64,000 nucleotides of DNA from Asterella californica (Eukaryota; Streptophyta; Marchantiopsida; Marchantiales; Aytoniaceae): contig JAYKYS010000002.1 in NCBI GenBank assembly GCA_036924285.1, forward strand, positions 6,510,001-6,574,000. The letters are read 5' to 3'. Both the position numbers and the translations under genes were made by a program. Under the pieces are notes generated by a model. That model made no database searches. It had not been told where the DNA came from and saw only the letters and a list, made by a program, of their open reading frames with translations. Shown piece after piece: positions 9,915 through 19,003 of the stretch. Numbering within the stretch: the first letter of the stretch is position 1; the number at the start of each line of letters is the position of its first letter.

Positions 9915-10373
9915 ATGTCGGGGGGAGCACGAGCGCCTTCTGACGAAGATCAGAGGACGGGAAGGACCAGGCGAGCGCTGAAAAGAAGATTGGTCCGCGA
10001 ACAATTGTTGGAAGAAGTCCAACGCCAGAAGGAGGCAACGAGGGAGCGAAGACGTCAAGCAGCTCAAAAGTGGCAAGAAGTGAAAAATCTCTCCGAAGGA
10101 ACTTCATCTTCGCTTGAAAGAAGTTCAGTACCTATTTCACCACGAACGCGTTACGAGAAAGACGAGCGCACATACTGGAAGAAGAAGGGGGATATCGAAT
10201 CTCCATACTCGAGCGTACGGAGTGAAGAGAGTTCACCTAAAGACGTATCATGGTTATTATTTCCTTCAAGGACCACAAATTTGCATGAATCTCTGTTTGA
10301 ATCAACAAGAAAAGAAGAAGGTATTCAAGCAGAAGAAGAGGAGACAGATAGAGAAGAATCACCTTCACTTTGA
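9915..10373 (+). CDS. N-terminal gag ORF of element B, ends at an in-frame UGA
   Basis: 152 codons from the first ATG after the leader. The protein is highly charged, with an Arg/Glu/Gln-rich coiled-coil-like stretch at about 18-60 and an acidic tail. It ends at TGA 10371-10373, in the same frame as the 905-codon gag ORF that follows at 10377. B' has the same start (near 45942 on the - strand) and the same UGA at 35519-35521. Either this is a separate small protein or an N-terminal extension of Gag made by UGA readthrough. Element C lies in this ORF in B'. Function unknown. Confidence 0.65.
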   Translation: MSGGARAPSDEDQRTGRTRRALKRRLVREQLLEEVQRQKEATRERRRQAAQKWQEVKNLSEGTSSSLERSSVPISPRTRYEKDERTYWKKKGDIESPYSSVRSEESSPKDVSWLLFPSRTTNLHESLFESTRKEEGIQAEEEETDREESPSL

Positions 10374-10376
10374 AGA

Positions 10377-13094
10377 GTGGAGTTGTTTCAATCTTCATCT
10401 TCGTCTTCATCTTCAGGATCAGCACAGACAGAATCCAATATTTTGACAACTCTTGCGGAAGATCCAAATCCGGACGCGGAAGCGGCCTTGGAGCTGATCG
10501 TCAGACATGGGCCAGAAATCACAAGCTTTGTAGACCTCTTGAAGAAACAAAGAGGACAAGAATTAATTCAAGAATTATTACCATTGGGATCACCTGCTCT
10601 TCAAATCCCAAATCTTAGACCTCAGGGTACTCCAGGAGTATCATTCTTTAAGATACGAAGTCAAGAGGCCTCTACCTCGTCTTCATCTAAAAAAGAACAT
10701 GAAGTAAGACGAGGAAATATTCACTCAGTTGAAGAGCCTTCGGCCGAAGTAACTTTGCCCGAAGTGAACCTCCCAAATATCCAAGTGGGAACAGCTGTTG
10801 TGAATGCTCTTGCCAAGCTGACACTTCGACCATTAAGCAATTTGTCGAACGCAGGATCAGTGAGAATTTCAAACTTGACGGTACCAACAAGACAAAGTCA
10901 AGTACAGCAGACAACAGTTCCACCTTCCACACTACCGCATACAATGACAGGAGTACCACTTCCGTCAGGGGCACCACCTTTCACTCGCCAAAATTATCCA
11001 AAATTCGGCGGTGACGATTCGGATAGTGATGGAGATGGAGAGAGTGCCGACTCATTTGTCAAACAATTTGAAGCGGTATCGCATGCGAATAAAGAAGATA
11101 ATGATCCTGATCGTACGAGGATTTTTCCCAGCTTGTTGAAACATGCAGCCGGAAAATGGTACAGTCATGCCAATCTAACTCTCGCGATCTTATCTACTTG
11201 GGATCTAATGAAAAATGAATTCCTAAAGAGATTCCGGGAACTGAATTATAACAGGCATGTGTTACATAAAGTAAACAGTGTCAAACGTAAGAGGAAAGAG
11301 TCCTTGAAAAGCTATGTCCAAAGATTCTATGGAATTTTGGATAGATTACCTGCCAATGGAACACACCCAGCCTACACTCCGGCACATGCAGTAGAATGGT
11401 TTGTGAAAGGGTTACCTTCAAAGCAACAAACGTGGGTAAGACGGTTTGATACGTCAACATTGGAACGAGCCATTGATTCTGTTGAGAATTACGAATCCTC
11501 CAATATCCTCAGCAGAGATCGTGAGAAAACCTCAGAACAGAGAAAGAAGAAGGATTTCAGAAAATCGAAGAAGAGTGTAAAGGATGAGAAGAAGAAGAAG
11601 AAGAAGTCAAAACGGAAACACCAAAAATTCTCATCTTCGGAAGAATCCTCAGAAGAGTCTTCAGACGAAAGCTCAACATCAGAAGACGAAGATACCTCAT
11701 CTTCGGACGAAGGGGAAAAGCATAAGAAGCGGAAAAGAATGACGAAGTCCAGACTTCCGATGGTGAGAAGGACACAGCCATCTAAGGACACTGCACTTGA
11801 TGATCTTCTAAAGAAATTTGAAGACCTCAAGGTGCAATTGGTCAGAACGCCCGAGAGGCGAAAATCGCCAACTACTTCACGTCCAAATTTGTGGTGTACT
11901 AACTGTGGTGAACCTGGACATGCCAATACGGAATGTTTCAACAGTAAATCATCTTATAATACGCATGCAGTGGAGTGGGCGCCATTATACGAACCCAATT
12001 ACTTTGTAGAGTGTGAAGATGGGGTCTATGGAGTACAAGCTCAAGATGGAGCCATGATACCCAGTCAGCCTCAGCAATTCACGCCCATTCCTCTGGTACA
12101 TATCCAACGCTTTGTACCTAGACAGATGGCAACTAACGTTACCCAACGAAAGTTTGCCCCTGCAGGTTACCAGGAAAGACCACCGTCTCTTGGTACATCA
12201 TGTTTTAATTGTGGCGCTACCGGTCACTGGGCTCCTTCTTGTCCTCACCCAAAGAAACAAGTGGGATACATGCCATTATGTGGGAAGTGTGGAAAACCCG
12301 GTCATGGAGCTTCGGACTGTACGAATGAACCAGTTCAGAAGACCGGAGTCAGATTTCAACCGCCACCCAACCAACAACGATCAGATGCAGGAGTAAACAT
12401 GGTCGAATTGGTCGATGATCTGAAAGCTTGTACTCTGTCAAAAGAAGATGGAAATGGTTGGCCAGAAGACGAGGAGATGCTGGTGAACAAAGTGGAGACT
12501 CGAAGTGAGAAGAAACTACTTCGAAAGGGGGAGACTCTAGCAGAAGCTGCAGCTCAGAAGGCGAAGGACTTTAAAAAGACTGAGCGGAAGCAACAGAAGA
12601 AAGAGAAGAAAGCGCACAAAACTTTGAAGGAACAAGTGCGCGAAGTTGTAGAGAAACAGACGATATCGGCACGGACAGATGATCGTCAAGAAGAACAGAG
12701 AAAGAAGAAGACCCCAGGAACATTACCTGCGGACATCTCTGAAGAAGTAAGAATACTACTCAGTAAGGAACTGAGTAAGCAAGCCAAGGAGGTGGAACCT
12801 AGCCAAGAAGGGCTCGGGAAGGTGCGGGCCGAAGTCTCTTCACCCGAAGTCGAACGACCATCCGAACTGCGCAAGATGGCAGCAGAGCAAACTAAGAAGG
12901 TTGTTCCTGTGGTGAGTCCTCATTACAACGTAGTAGAAGACTTGCTGAACCAACAAGCCAATATAACCATTAAGCAGTTGGTCGAGGACAATAGGCTGTA
13001 CAGGAAACTGTTATTGGCAGCCTTGAGAGAAAACCTGCGAAGGCTAAGTCGAAGAATCTGCCTTCATTGTTTCAAGTTGGACTGGAGGATTTAG
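10377..13094 (+). CDS. gag: Gag of element B with three zinc knuckles
   Basis: 905 open codons. The gag capsid-like domain lies at about 205-375, with the A-G-K-W-Y and F-x-x-R-F-R-E-L type signature. A Lys-rich and Ser/Glu/Asp-rich stretch follows at about 380-470. Three CCHC knuckles begin at residues 507, 609 and 635. A Lys/Glu-rich coiled region precedes the C-terminus. The frame opens right after the UGA at 10371 with no ATG near; the first ATG is about 190 codons in, still before the capsid domain. The end overlaps the protease frame by about 100 bp in the -1 frame. The protein should form the particle and bind element RNA. Confidence 0.85.
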   Translation: MELFQSSSSSSSSGSAQTESNILTTLAEDPNPDAEAALELIVRHGPEITSFVDLLKKQRGQELIQELLPLGSPALQIPNLRPQGTPGVSFFKIRSQEASTSSSSKKEHEVRRGNIHSVEEPSAEVTLPEVNLPNIQVGTAVVNALAKLTLRPLSNLSNAGSVRISNLTVPTRQSQVQQTTVPPSTLPHTMTGVPLPSGAPPFTRQNYPKFGGDDSDSDGDGESADSFVKQFEAVSHANKEDNDPDRTRIFPSLLKHAAGKWYSHANLTLAILSTWDLMKNEFLKRFRELNYNRHVLHKVNSVKRKRKESLKSYVQRFYGILDRLPANGTHPAYTPAHAVEWFVKGLPSKQQTWVRRFDTSTLERAIDSVENYESSNILSRDREKTSEQRKKKDFRKSKKSVKDEKKKKKKSKRKHQKFSSSEESSEESSDESSTSEDEDTSSSDEGEKHKKRKRMTKSRLPMVRRTQPSKDTALDDLLKKFEDLKVQLVRTPERRKSPTTSRPNLWCTNCGEPGHANTECFNSKSSYNTHAVEWAPLYEPNYFVECEDGVYGVQAQDGAMIPSQPQQFTPIPLVHIQRFVPRQMATNVTQRKFAPAGYQERPPSLGTSCFNCGATGHWAPSCPHPKKQVGYMPLCGKCGKPGHGASDCTNEPVQKTGVRFQPPPNQQRSDAGVNMVELVDDLKACTLSKEDGNGWPEDEEMLVNKVETRSEKKLLRKGETLAEAAAQKAKDFKKTERKQQKKEKKAHKTLKEQVREVVEKQTISARTDDRQEEQRKKKTPGTLPADISEEVRILLSKELSKQAKEVEPSQEGLGKVRAEVSSPEVERPSELRKMAAEQTKKVVPVVSPHYNVVEDLLNQQANITIKQLVEDNRLYRKLLLAALRENLRRLSRRICLHCFKLDWRI

Positions 13095-13663
13095 GATCTC
13101 CAGAAGTAGACATCGAGATAGATGGATGTCTAATAAAACATGTGCCTATAGACTCTGGTTCTAGTGTGAATATCATTACAGAGGATACGGCGCATGGTTT
13201 GGGTTACACACAATTCGAATCAACACCAAGAGTGTTGAGGATGGCGGACCAGAGCAGAAGAAGACCCTTGGGAGTACTGCGAGATATCCCTACAACCATT
13301 GGAGGGATAATCTTCAAACTTACCTATATTGTACTAAGACCCTTGGTTAAGTCTGGCTATGGAGTGCTTATAGGGAGACCTTGGCTATACGGTGCTAAGG
13401 TAATCACTGATTGGTATAAGCAAAAGCTGTCCTTTAATGATCCGATGAAACCCAAGGAGAAAAGTGTCTCTGTATCCTGGAAAAAGATGTCGCATCAGGG
13501 AGAAACATCTTCAACAGATTCAGGGTACACTTCGGACGAAGACTCTTCATCTTCGGATACTAGCTCGGAAAATGAGAAAGAAGGACCTTACATAGTTGTG
13601 AACTACTTGCAATGCTACGAGATAGAAGATGAAGGAGAATGCGATGAGAATGAGGAAGAATAG
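13067..13663 (+). CDS. Protease of element B
   Basis: 198 codons in the -1 frame relative to gag; the frame is open from 12995. The retropepsin site D-S-G-S-S at residues 29-33 lies in a fold-consistent context (C-L-I-K-H-V-P-I before, V-N-I-I-T after), and a later I-G-R-P-W matches the second conserved block of gypsy proteases. The C-terminal 60 residues are acidic and Ser-rich. The ORF ends at TAG 13661-13663 in the same frame as the RT ORF. No ATG is required if it is made by frameshift from gag. Confidence 0.85.
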   Translation: MFQVGLEDLGSPEVDIEIDGCLIKHVPIDSGSSVNIITEDTAHGLGYTQFESTPRVLRMADQSRRRPLGVLRDIPTTIGGIIFKLTYIVLRPLVKSGYGVLIGRPWLYGAKVITDWYKQKLSFNDPMKPKEKSVSVSWKKMSHQGETSSTDSGYTSDEDSSSSDTSSENEKEGPYIVVNYLQCYEIEDEGECDENEEE

Positions 13664-13669
13664 CAATCA
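13661..13669 (+). promoter_or_regulatory. UAG-CAA-UCA stop in leaky readthrough context
   Basis: The only stop between protease and RT, both in the same frame, is TAG followed by CAA TCA. This fits the UAG-CAR-YYA consensus known from tobamovirus-type readthrough. It suggests that protease-RT-RNase H-integrase is made by suppression of the stop. The match is seen directly; the function is inferred. Confidence 0.6.
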
Positions 13670-13672
13670 CAG

Positions 13673-16504
13673 TTGGGACAGGGAAGCTCAGAGGTGAGCC
13701 ACACAGAAGGAATGGTACTGAAGTCAGCGACAATGGACTTGGTTCTCGACGAAGGGAAAGTCTTGAAGATCTCAGCGAAGTTACAGGGACCCGAATTGGA
13801 AGTGTACCATGACATGTTAACTTACTACCAGGATGTCTTCGCCTGGAAGATAGAAGACATGAAGGGTATCCCTGCGAAGTGGGGTCAACATCGAATTGAC
13901 CTACTGGAAAACTCTGTACCTGTAAGGCAAAGACAGTATAGACTGAACCCAAAGTACTCTCTTTTAGTCAAGGACGAAATTGACAAGTACTTAAGTGCTG
14001 GCATTATTTTTCCTGTCCTTAGCAGTGAATGGGTATCACCTATAGTGATAGTTCCTAAGAAGAAAACTGGTAAAATAAGAGTATGTCAAGATTTTCGAAA
14101 ACTGAATGCAGCAACTAGGAAGGACCACCATCCCTTACCTTTTACAGATTCTATTCTGGATAGGGTAGCTGGTCATGAGTGCTACAGTTTTCTCGATGGA
14201 TTTTCAGGGTATAATCAGATATCCATCAGAGAAGAAGATAAAGACAAAACTACTTTTACCACTGATTGGGGTACTTTTGCTTATCATAAGATGCCCTTTG
14301 GTTTATGTAATGCTCCTGCCACATTCCAAAGAATGATGACGAACATTTTTCAGGAGTATCTTAGGAAGTTCTTAGAAATTTTTATAGATGATTTTTGCAT
14401 TTTTGGTCCAAGGGAAGAACACATAAATTCCTTGGCAGTAGTTTTTCAGCGTTGTAGAGATGCTCAGTTGGCGTTGCATCCAGAAAAGTGTTTCTTCGCC
14501 ATGTCAGAAGGGCTTTTATTAGGACATAGAGTCTCGCAGCGAGGCATTGAAGTAGACGTAGACAAAGTGCAAGTTATAGTAGCTTTGGAACCTCCCTCAA
14601 ATGTTAGTGAGTTGCGGGGATTTTTAGGACATGTGGGTTACTATCGGAGGTTCATCAAAGACTATGCAACCTTGACAGCACCACTAACCGAATTGTTGAA
14701 GAAGACCACTGAGTACATCTGGCAGGAACGGAGGCAGAAGGCCTTCGACACGCTGAAGACGAAGTTGATTGAAGCTCCAGTCATGAAGGCACCAGATTGG
14801 AATCTACCTTTTCAAGTATATGTGGATACTTCAGCATTCGCTATTGGAGTGGTGTTGAGTCAGAAAGACAGTCAAAAGAGGGACCACCCGATCTACTATG
14901 CGAGCAGACAGCTATCCGCTGCAGAGAAGAACTACTCCACTACAGAGCGGGAAGCCCTAGGGATGGTGTATTCTGTCAGGAAATTTCGACACTACTTGTT
15001 GGGATGCGAGTTTGTTTTCTATGTGGATCATTATGCTTTAAAACATCTGGTGCAAAAATCTGATCTATCGGGAAGAATAGCGAGATGGATGTTGTTATTG
15101 CAGGAATTCAAATTCACAGTTCAAACTCGAGCAGGGAAACATCACGAGAATGCAGACTACTTGTCTCGACTGAGGACGGGAGAGCGTCAAGACAATGTAG
15201 CAGATGACTTTCCAGACGAAGAACTTTTTCAGCTCACAGTCACTCCCACAAGTAGGTACCATGAGATATACAGATATTTGTATACGTTACAGTGTCCTGA
15301 AGGAATGGATGTGGAACAGCGTACGGTGTTCATACACAAGGTTGGGCCGTACGAGCTGAAGAGCGGCATTCTGTTCAAAAGAGGGACCGATGATGAACTC
15401 CGAAGATGTCTGGAAGAGGAAGAAGTAGGGAGAGTGGTAGATGCCATGCATTCGGAACCAGCAGGAGGACACTATGCTCTTCGTAACACAGTGAAGAGGG
15501 TCTTGGATGCAGGATACTGGTGGCCCACCATGTACAAAGATGTGCATGCGATCATTAAACGATGTGACAGTTGCCAGCGAGTGGGTAAGCCTACTCGAAC
15601 TACTCAATGGCCACTTCATCCTATCTTACCCCTTGCACCATTCGAGAAGTGGGGAATTGACTTTGTGGGGCCTATTCAGCCAGCGACAAAGAAGACACGC
15701 AGAAGATACATCTTGGTAGCTACAGATTATGCAACCAAGTGGGTGGAAGCTGAAGCGACAAAGAAAGATGATGCAATAACCGTGGCAGCGTTTCTACACA
15801 AGAATATCATCACCAGGTTTGGATGTCCGTTGGAACTGGTGAGTGATAGGGGCACACACTTTTTGAACAATACCATAGAGGCACTGACAGATTACTTTCA
15901 GATCAAGCATCGGAAGACTACCCCATATAACCCAAAGGCGAATGGACTTACCGAGAAAAGCAATGGATTACTGTGCAAGATTCTGAACAAAGTTACTGTC
16001 AATCATGCTTATGATTGGGACACCAAGTTGGATGCAGCACTTTGGGCATTCAGAAATACCGAGAAGATAACAACACGACAGACACCATTCTTCTTGGCGT
16101 ACGGAATGCATCCCATTATGCCTATTGAGTTTGAAACCCCTACTTATAGGATCCTGTCACAGGATAGACTGTCTGCAGAAGACAGTCAGCTCATCAGATT
16201 GCAAAGTTTGATGGCACTAGAAGAAGATCGCGAAGCATCTCTGGAGCTAACTAAGGATATACAAGAGAAGCGGAAAGAAGTATATGATAAGAGGTTAAGA
16301 AAAGTTGAGGTGAACGATGGGGACTTGGTCTTGCTATATGATAGCAGACATATTAAGTTTTCAGGGAAGTTACAACTGCGATGGATGGGACCATACATAG
16401 TCGAACAATGTTATGGTAACGGTTCAGTCCAACTTAAAGACCTCGAAGGAAATCTCTTTGCTACTCGAGTAAATGGAGGTAGGATCAAACGATACTACAG
16501 CTGA
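13673..16504 (+). CDS. pol: RT-RNase H-integrase of element B (intact)
   Basis: 943 open codons in frame with the protease, beginning right after the UAG. RT is at about 80-300, with Asp175 in the Y-S-F-L-D-G-F block, M-P-F-G-L-C-N-A and the F-I-D-D box at 237-240. RNase H starts near 370 with catalytic Asp385, followed by the E-R-E-A block and the D-H-Y-A-L-K block. Integrase has an HHCC region near 595-645, then Asp663, Asp725 and Glu761 (D-X35-E) and a C-terminal module with V-L-L-Y-D. Sequence character is Athila-like. No internal stop. Two codons before the purine-rich tract region the frame closes at TGA. Confidence 0.93.
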   Translation: MGQGSSEVSHTEGMVLKSATMDLVLDEGKVLKISAKLQGPELEVYHDMLTYYQDVFAWKIEDMKGIPAKWGQHRIDLLENSVPVRQRQYRLNPKYSLLVKDEIDKYLSAGIIFPVLSSEWVSPIVIVPKKKTGKIRVCQDFRKLNAATRKDHHPLPFTDSILDRVAGHECYSFLDGFSGYNQISIREEDKDKTTFTTDWGTFAYHKMPFGLCNAPATFQRMMTNIFQEYLRKFLEIFIDDFCIFGPREEHINSLAVVFQRCRDAQLALHPEKCFFAMSEGLLLGHRVSQRGIEVDVDKVQVIVALEPPSNVSELRGFLGHVGYYRRFIKDYATLTAPLTELLKKTTEYIWQERRQKAFDTLKTKLIEAPVMKAPDWNLPFQVYVDTSAFAIGVVLSQKDSQKRDHPIYYASRQLSAAEKNYSTTEREALGMVYSVRKFRHYLLGCEFVFYVDHYALKHLVQKSDLSGRIARWMLLLQEFKFTVQTRAGKHHENADYLSRLRTGERQDNVADDFPDEELFQLTVTPTSRYHEIYRYLYTLQCPEGMDVEQRTVFIHKVGPYELKSGILFKRGTDDELRRCLEEEEVGRVVDAMHSEPAGGHYALRNTVKRVLDAGYWWPTMYKDVHAIIKRCDSCQRVGKPTRTTQWPLHPILPLAPFEKWGIDFVGPIQPATKKTRRRYILVATDYATKWVEAEATKKDDAITVAAFLHKNIITRFGCPLELVSDRGTHFLNNTIEALTDYFQIKHRKTTPYNPKANGLTEKSNGLLCKILNKVTVNHAYDWDTKLDAALWAFRNTEKITTRQTPFFLAYGMHPIMPIEFETPTYRILSQDRLSAEDSQLIRLQSLMALEEDREASLELTKDIQEKRKEVYDKRLRKVEVNDGDLVLLYDSRHIKFSGKLQLRWMGPYIVEQCYGNGSVQLKDLEGNLFATRVNGGRIKRYYS

Positions 16505-16529
16505 ATGTGTTCGCGAGGTCGCTTCACAA

Positions 16530-16544
16530 TTGAGAGGGGGAGTA
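16530..16544 (+). other. Polypurine tract of element B
   Basis: TTGAGAGGGGGAGTA directly before the 3' LTR start TGTGAAGCC. It primes plus-strand synthesis. Confidence 0.8.
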
Positions 16545-17153
16545 TGTGAAGCCATGGATTTCCACTTTGCTAAGAATTTTTTGATTTTTGATAAGTAACA
16601 CAATAGAATGGTTAGTATAGATGATAGATAAGATAGATTCAGTATAGAATAGGATTTCTACGCCGAAGGATGATGCTGAGTAGAAATACAGAAGTCATGA
16701 CAGATATATCTTTGAGGAGATAACTTGGTTGTATTCTACGGACGAAGAGCTTTCTAGGGATACCTCATTTGCTAAGAATGGATATCGGACGACGAAGTTA
16801 TGGCCTTGGAAAGAAGAATTAAAACGAGACAAGAGTTAGCGCAACTTCGCGCTCGAGAATCGAGAGGGACTTCGCACGTGAGGAGACGAAGAGAAAAGCT
16901 ATAAGTAAGAATCAAAAAGCATTTTCACTTTACTATTTCCAATCGCGGGTTTACTGAAGTGCTCCGCTTTCATCAATCGGAAGAAAGAGGGCGAAGACAA
17001 ACTTCGGCGAAGGGTTGGGTTTTATCGACCGTGCAGTCTGTGGTGGTTACAACGGCGACCTCCGAAGTCAACGTTTCCACGATTAGGTATCAACTTCGAC
17101 GAAGAAGTGTCGTAAGCATAGAAGATCGAAGGTACTTCGGACCTTCAGCGAGG

Positions 17154-17231
17154 ATGCGAGGAATGCAGACAGCGAAGCGACCGAAGTTGAAGACTATAGC
17201 GACGAAGTGGCCGGACTTCAGTCCATATTGA
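17154..17231 (+). CDS. 25-codon ORF upstream of the LTR ORF, ends at a conserved UGA
   Basis: An ATG at 17154 opens a 25-codon frame ending at TGA 17229-17231. B' has the matching 25 codons at 22922-22999 with the same UGA. The frame continues in register into the LTR ORF (ATG at 17247), so it may be an N-terminal piece behind a UGA or a short upstream ORF. The frame is open further upstream in B, to 16959, but not conserved there. Confidence 0.4.
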   Translation: MRGMQTAKRPKLKTIATKWPDFSPY

Positions 17232-17246
17232 GAACGACTCGAGGAG

Positions 17247-17494
17247 ATGGGGTTGGCGTTCTTGCTAGAGAACTGGGGTGTGATCTCTTCGGATCTGTTA
17301 CAGGAGATACTCATTTGCAGAGGACATTCCTCTGAAGATCTTCGGGCGAGGCCGAACAATTAGACTCTGAACCACTGGAACTTCGCCCTAGGAATCGATG
17401 ACGCAGGAGTACCAGGTGACTTAATGTATGACAGTACTTGCAAGCCGACTTCGGACGAAGTGGCGAAGTATGGTGAACTCTTCTCGAAGTCACG
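17247..17494 (+). pseudogene. N-terminal part of the LTR-encoded ORF in B, broken
   Basis: From ATG 17247 the frame matches the open 23015-23440 frame of B'. In B it has a TAG where B' has a Trp codon (about 17362) and a net one-base loss near 17487, after which the protein continues in the frame of 17495-18931. The B' copy is unbroken here, so the damage is specific to this LTR copy. Confidence 0.6.
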
Positions 17495-18931
17495 GTGGGA
17501 TCGAACGGATTCAAAGTACACACCTACATCGATCCTTTCAAGCGGGATGTGGCGATCGCCCTCAACACCATCTTCAAACCGCAACGTACTTCTTACCTGG
17601 CCAATTGGCAGATTAACTTCATCGAACAGATCTTCGGGGGTAGGAAAGCATATTGGGCGAAGATCTTCCACGATCATGTACAGAAGCTCTTCAACACTTT
17701 CGACGAAGGCGGGTCGACGTACTTTGCAGCCTTCGCAGTATTCTTCTACAAGGGAATGAAGTTGCTATCACCAGAAGAAGAGGAGAAGTTCGACCGAAGA
17801 ACATTCTCGGAAGATGAGCGGGTAATGGAAGCTACTCCTCAGAGAGAAGAAGAAGTGACAACACCAGTGACAACTTCGGCGGGACCTAGTACTCGGACGA
17901 AGAGGAAGATCGACGAACTTACACCAGGGGACGCGACTTCGAGGAAGAAGAAGAAAGCAAGAAGAACGACGATAACGACTTCGGACGAAGGAGTCGATGG
18001 CGCTAAATCACCGGCGAAGTCATCTTCAGTCGAGATATTGGGAATAGTGAGACCGGGAGGAGACCAAGCAGAATCAAGTGTGCGCAGGGTACTCTCGAAG
18101 GAGCAAACAACAGAGAGGGAAGTTCCAGAACTTCGGACTTCGCCTAGACCAGAAGCAGCGACAACTTCGGCCGGACCAAGTGACTCCAATACCGGGAAGG
18201 AATTGAAGATGTTCGAGCAGACTCTTGAATTCCTAAGTGGTACAGCGTTGCCACTCATTGCACAGATGGATCATCAACGACATATCTATGAGAAGGAGAC
18301 GAAGGAACCAATTTCATTGAGTGACCTTCTCGACGCTGTGCACTTCGGACGGTATGGATGGTTGAAGGAGAAGGATGCTCTTATGGCGAAGTTAGAAGAG
18401 ACTTCGGCCGATGTCAAGAAGTATATGTCACAACGCGAGGCGTTACTCATACAGCAGTCACACGAACAGACGCGATACTTGGATGAGATTCAAGAGGTAG
18501 AGACGAAGTTGAACCTTATGACTTCACGCTTTCACGATCTGAAGTCTGAGAGAGATGCCATGTTGGAACAGCTTGCGACGAAGGATGAACAGTTGGTTGC
18601 AAAGGATGAGGAGCTAGCGAAATCAGAGAAAGCGAAGGAGATAGCTGAGACGAAGGCCGAAGATCTTCGAACGAAGGTGGAAGAGGTCACGACAACCTAC
18701 TTCGCCACCGAACTCGATGGGACAGAGTTAGAGCTTCTCCAGCGGCTTCGGGCAGAGTTAACTATAGCACCAGATCCTTCGGCGAAGAGTAGGATAGTTA
18801 GACTAGCGGAGAGAATCATTAGAGATTTGAAGGAGCTTAGAGAGACAGTTAAGTTTACACTATGCAGTTTAGGACAGAAGTTACAGTTAGGTAGAGTAGA
18901 TACTGCGGTTCTGCCAACTGGGGAGTCGTGA
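17495..18931 (+). CDS. U3-encoded ORF of the B-family LTR, 478 codons, unknown function
   Basis: An open frame within U3, ending 66 bp before the TATA box. Residues 1-90 form a mixed, probably globular part with aromatic residues and an acidic end. Residues about 100-230 are low-complexity, with a basic K/R cluster that could be a nuclear localisation signal. Residues about 240-400 are strongly heptad-like (many E, K, L, A) and should form a long coiled coil. A leucine-rich helical tail follows. In the genomic RNA it would be the last ORF before the 3' end, as nef or sag are in some retroviruses. B' has a homologous frame, intact in its first 142 codons (23015-23440) and decayed after that (46877-48096). 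I do not recognise a family. Confidence 0.7.
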   Translation: MGSNGFKVHTYIDPFKRDVAIALNTIFKPQRTSYLANWQINFIEQIFGGRKAYWAKIFHDHVQKLFNTFDEGGSTYFAAFAVFFYKGMKLLSPEEEEKFDRRTFSEDERVMEATPQREEEVTTPVTTSAGPSTRTKRKIDELTPGDATSRKKKKARRTTITTSDEGVDGAKSPAKSSSVEILGIVRPGGDQAESSVRRVLSKEQTTEREVPELRTSPRPEAATTSAGPSDSNTGKELKMFEQTLEFLSGTALPLIAQMDHQRHIYEKETKEPISLSDLLDAVHFGRYGWLKEKDALMAKLEETSADVKKYMSQREALLIQQSHEQTRYLDEIQEVETKLNLMTSRFHDLKSERDAMLEQLATKDEQLVAKDEELAKSEKAKEIAETKAEDLRTKVEEVTTTYFATELDGTELELLQRLRAELTIAPDPSAKSRIVRLAERIIRDLKELRETVKFTLCSLGQKLQLGRVDTAVLPTGES

Positions 18932-18996
18932 TCATGCGGTCTAGATGTGACCATCTTTTTGTAGGAAATGAGATCCGCCATCTTAGGGCGAAGGGC

Positions 18997-19003
18997 TATA
19001 TAA
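18997..19003 (+). promoter_or_regulatory. TATA box in the 3' LTR of B
   Basis: TATATAA, same context as at 8999-9005. It could start transcription into the downstream flank. Confidence 0.65.

Noticed and set aside
11489..11941. ORFs on the strand opposite to gag and pol (for example 11489-11941, 13560-13952, 42479-42811)
   Set aside because: Mirror frames of Ser/Glu-rich or well-conserved coding sequence, without motifs of their own.
13028..13036. AGAAAAC as a -1 slippery site in B
   Set aside because: It does not fit X-XXY-YYZ; the P-site codon would mispair. Kept only as an open question about the frame overlap.
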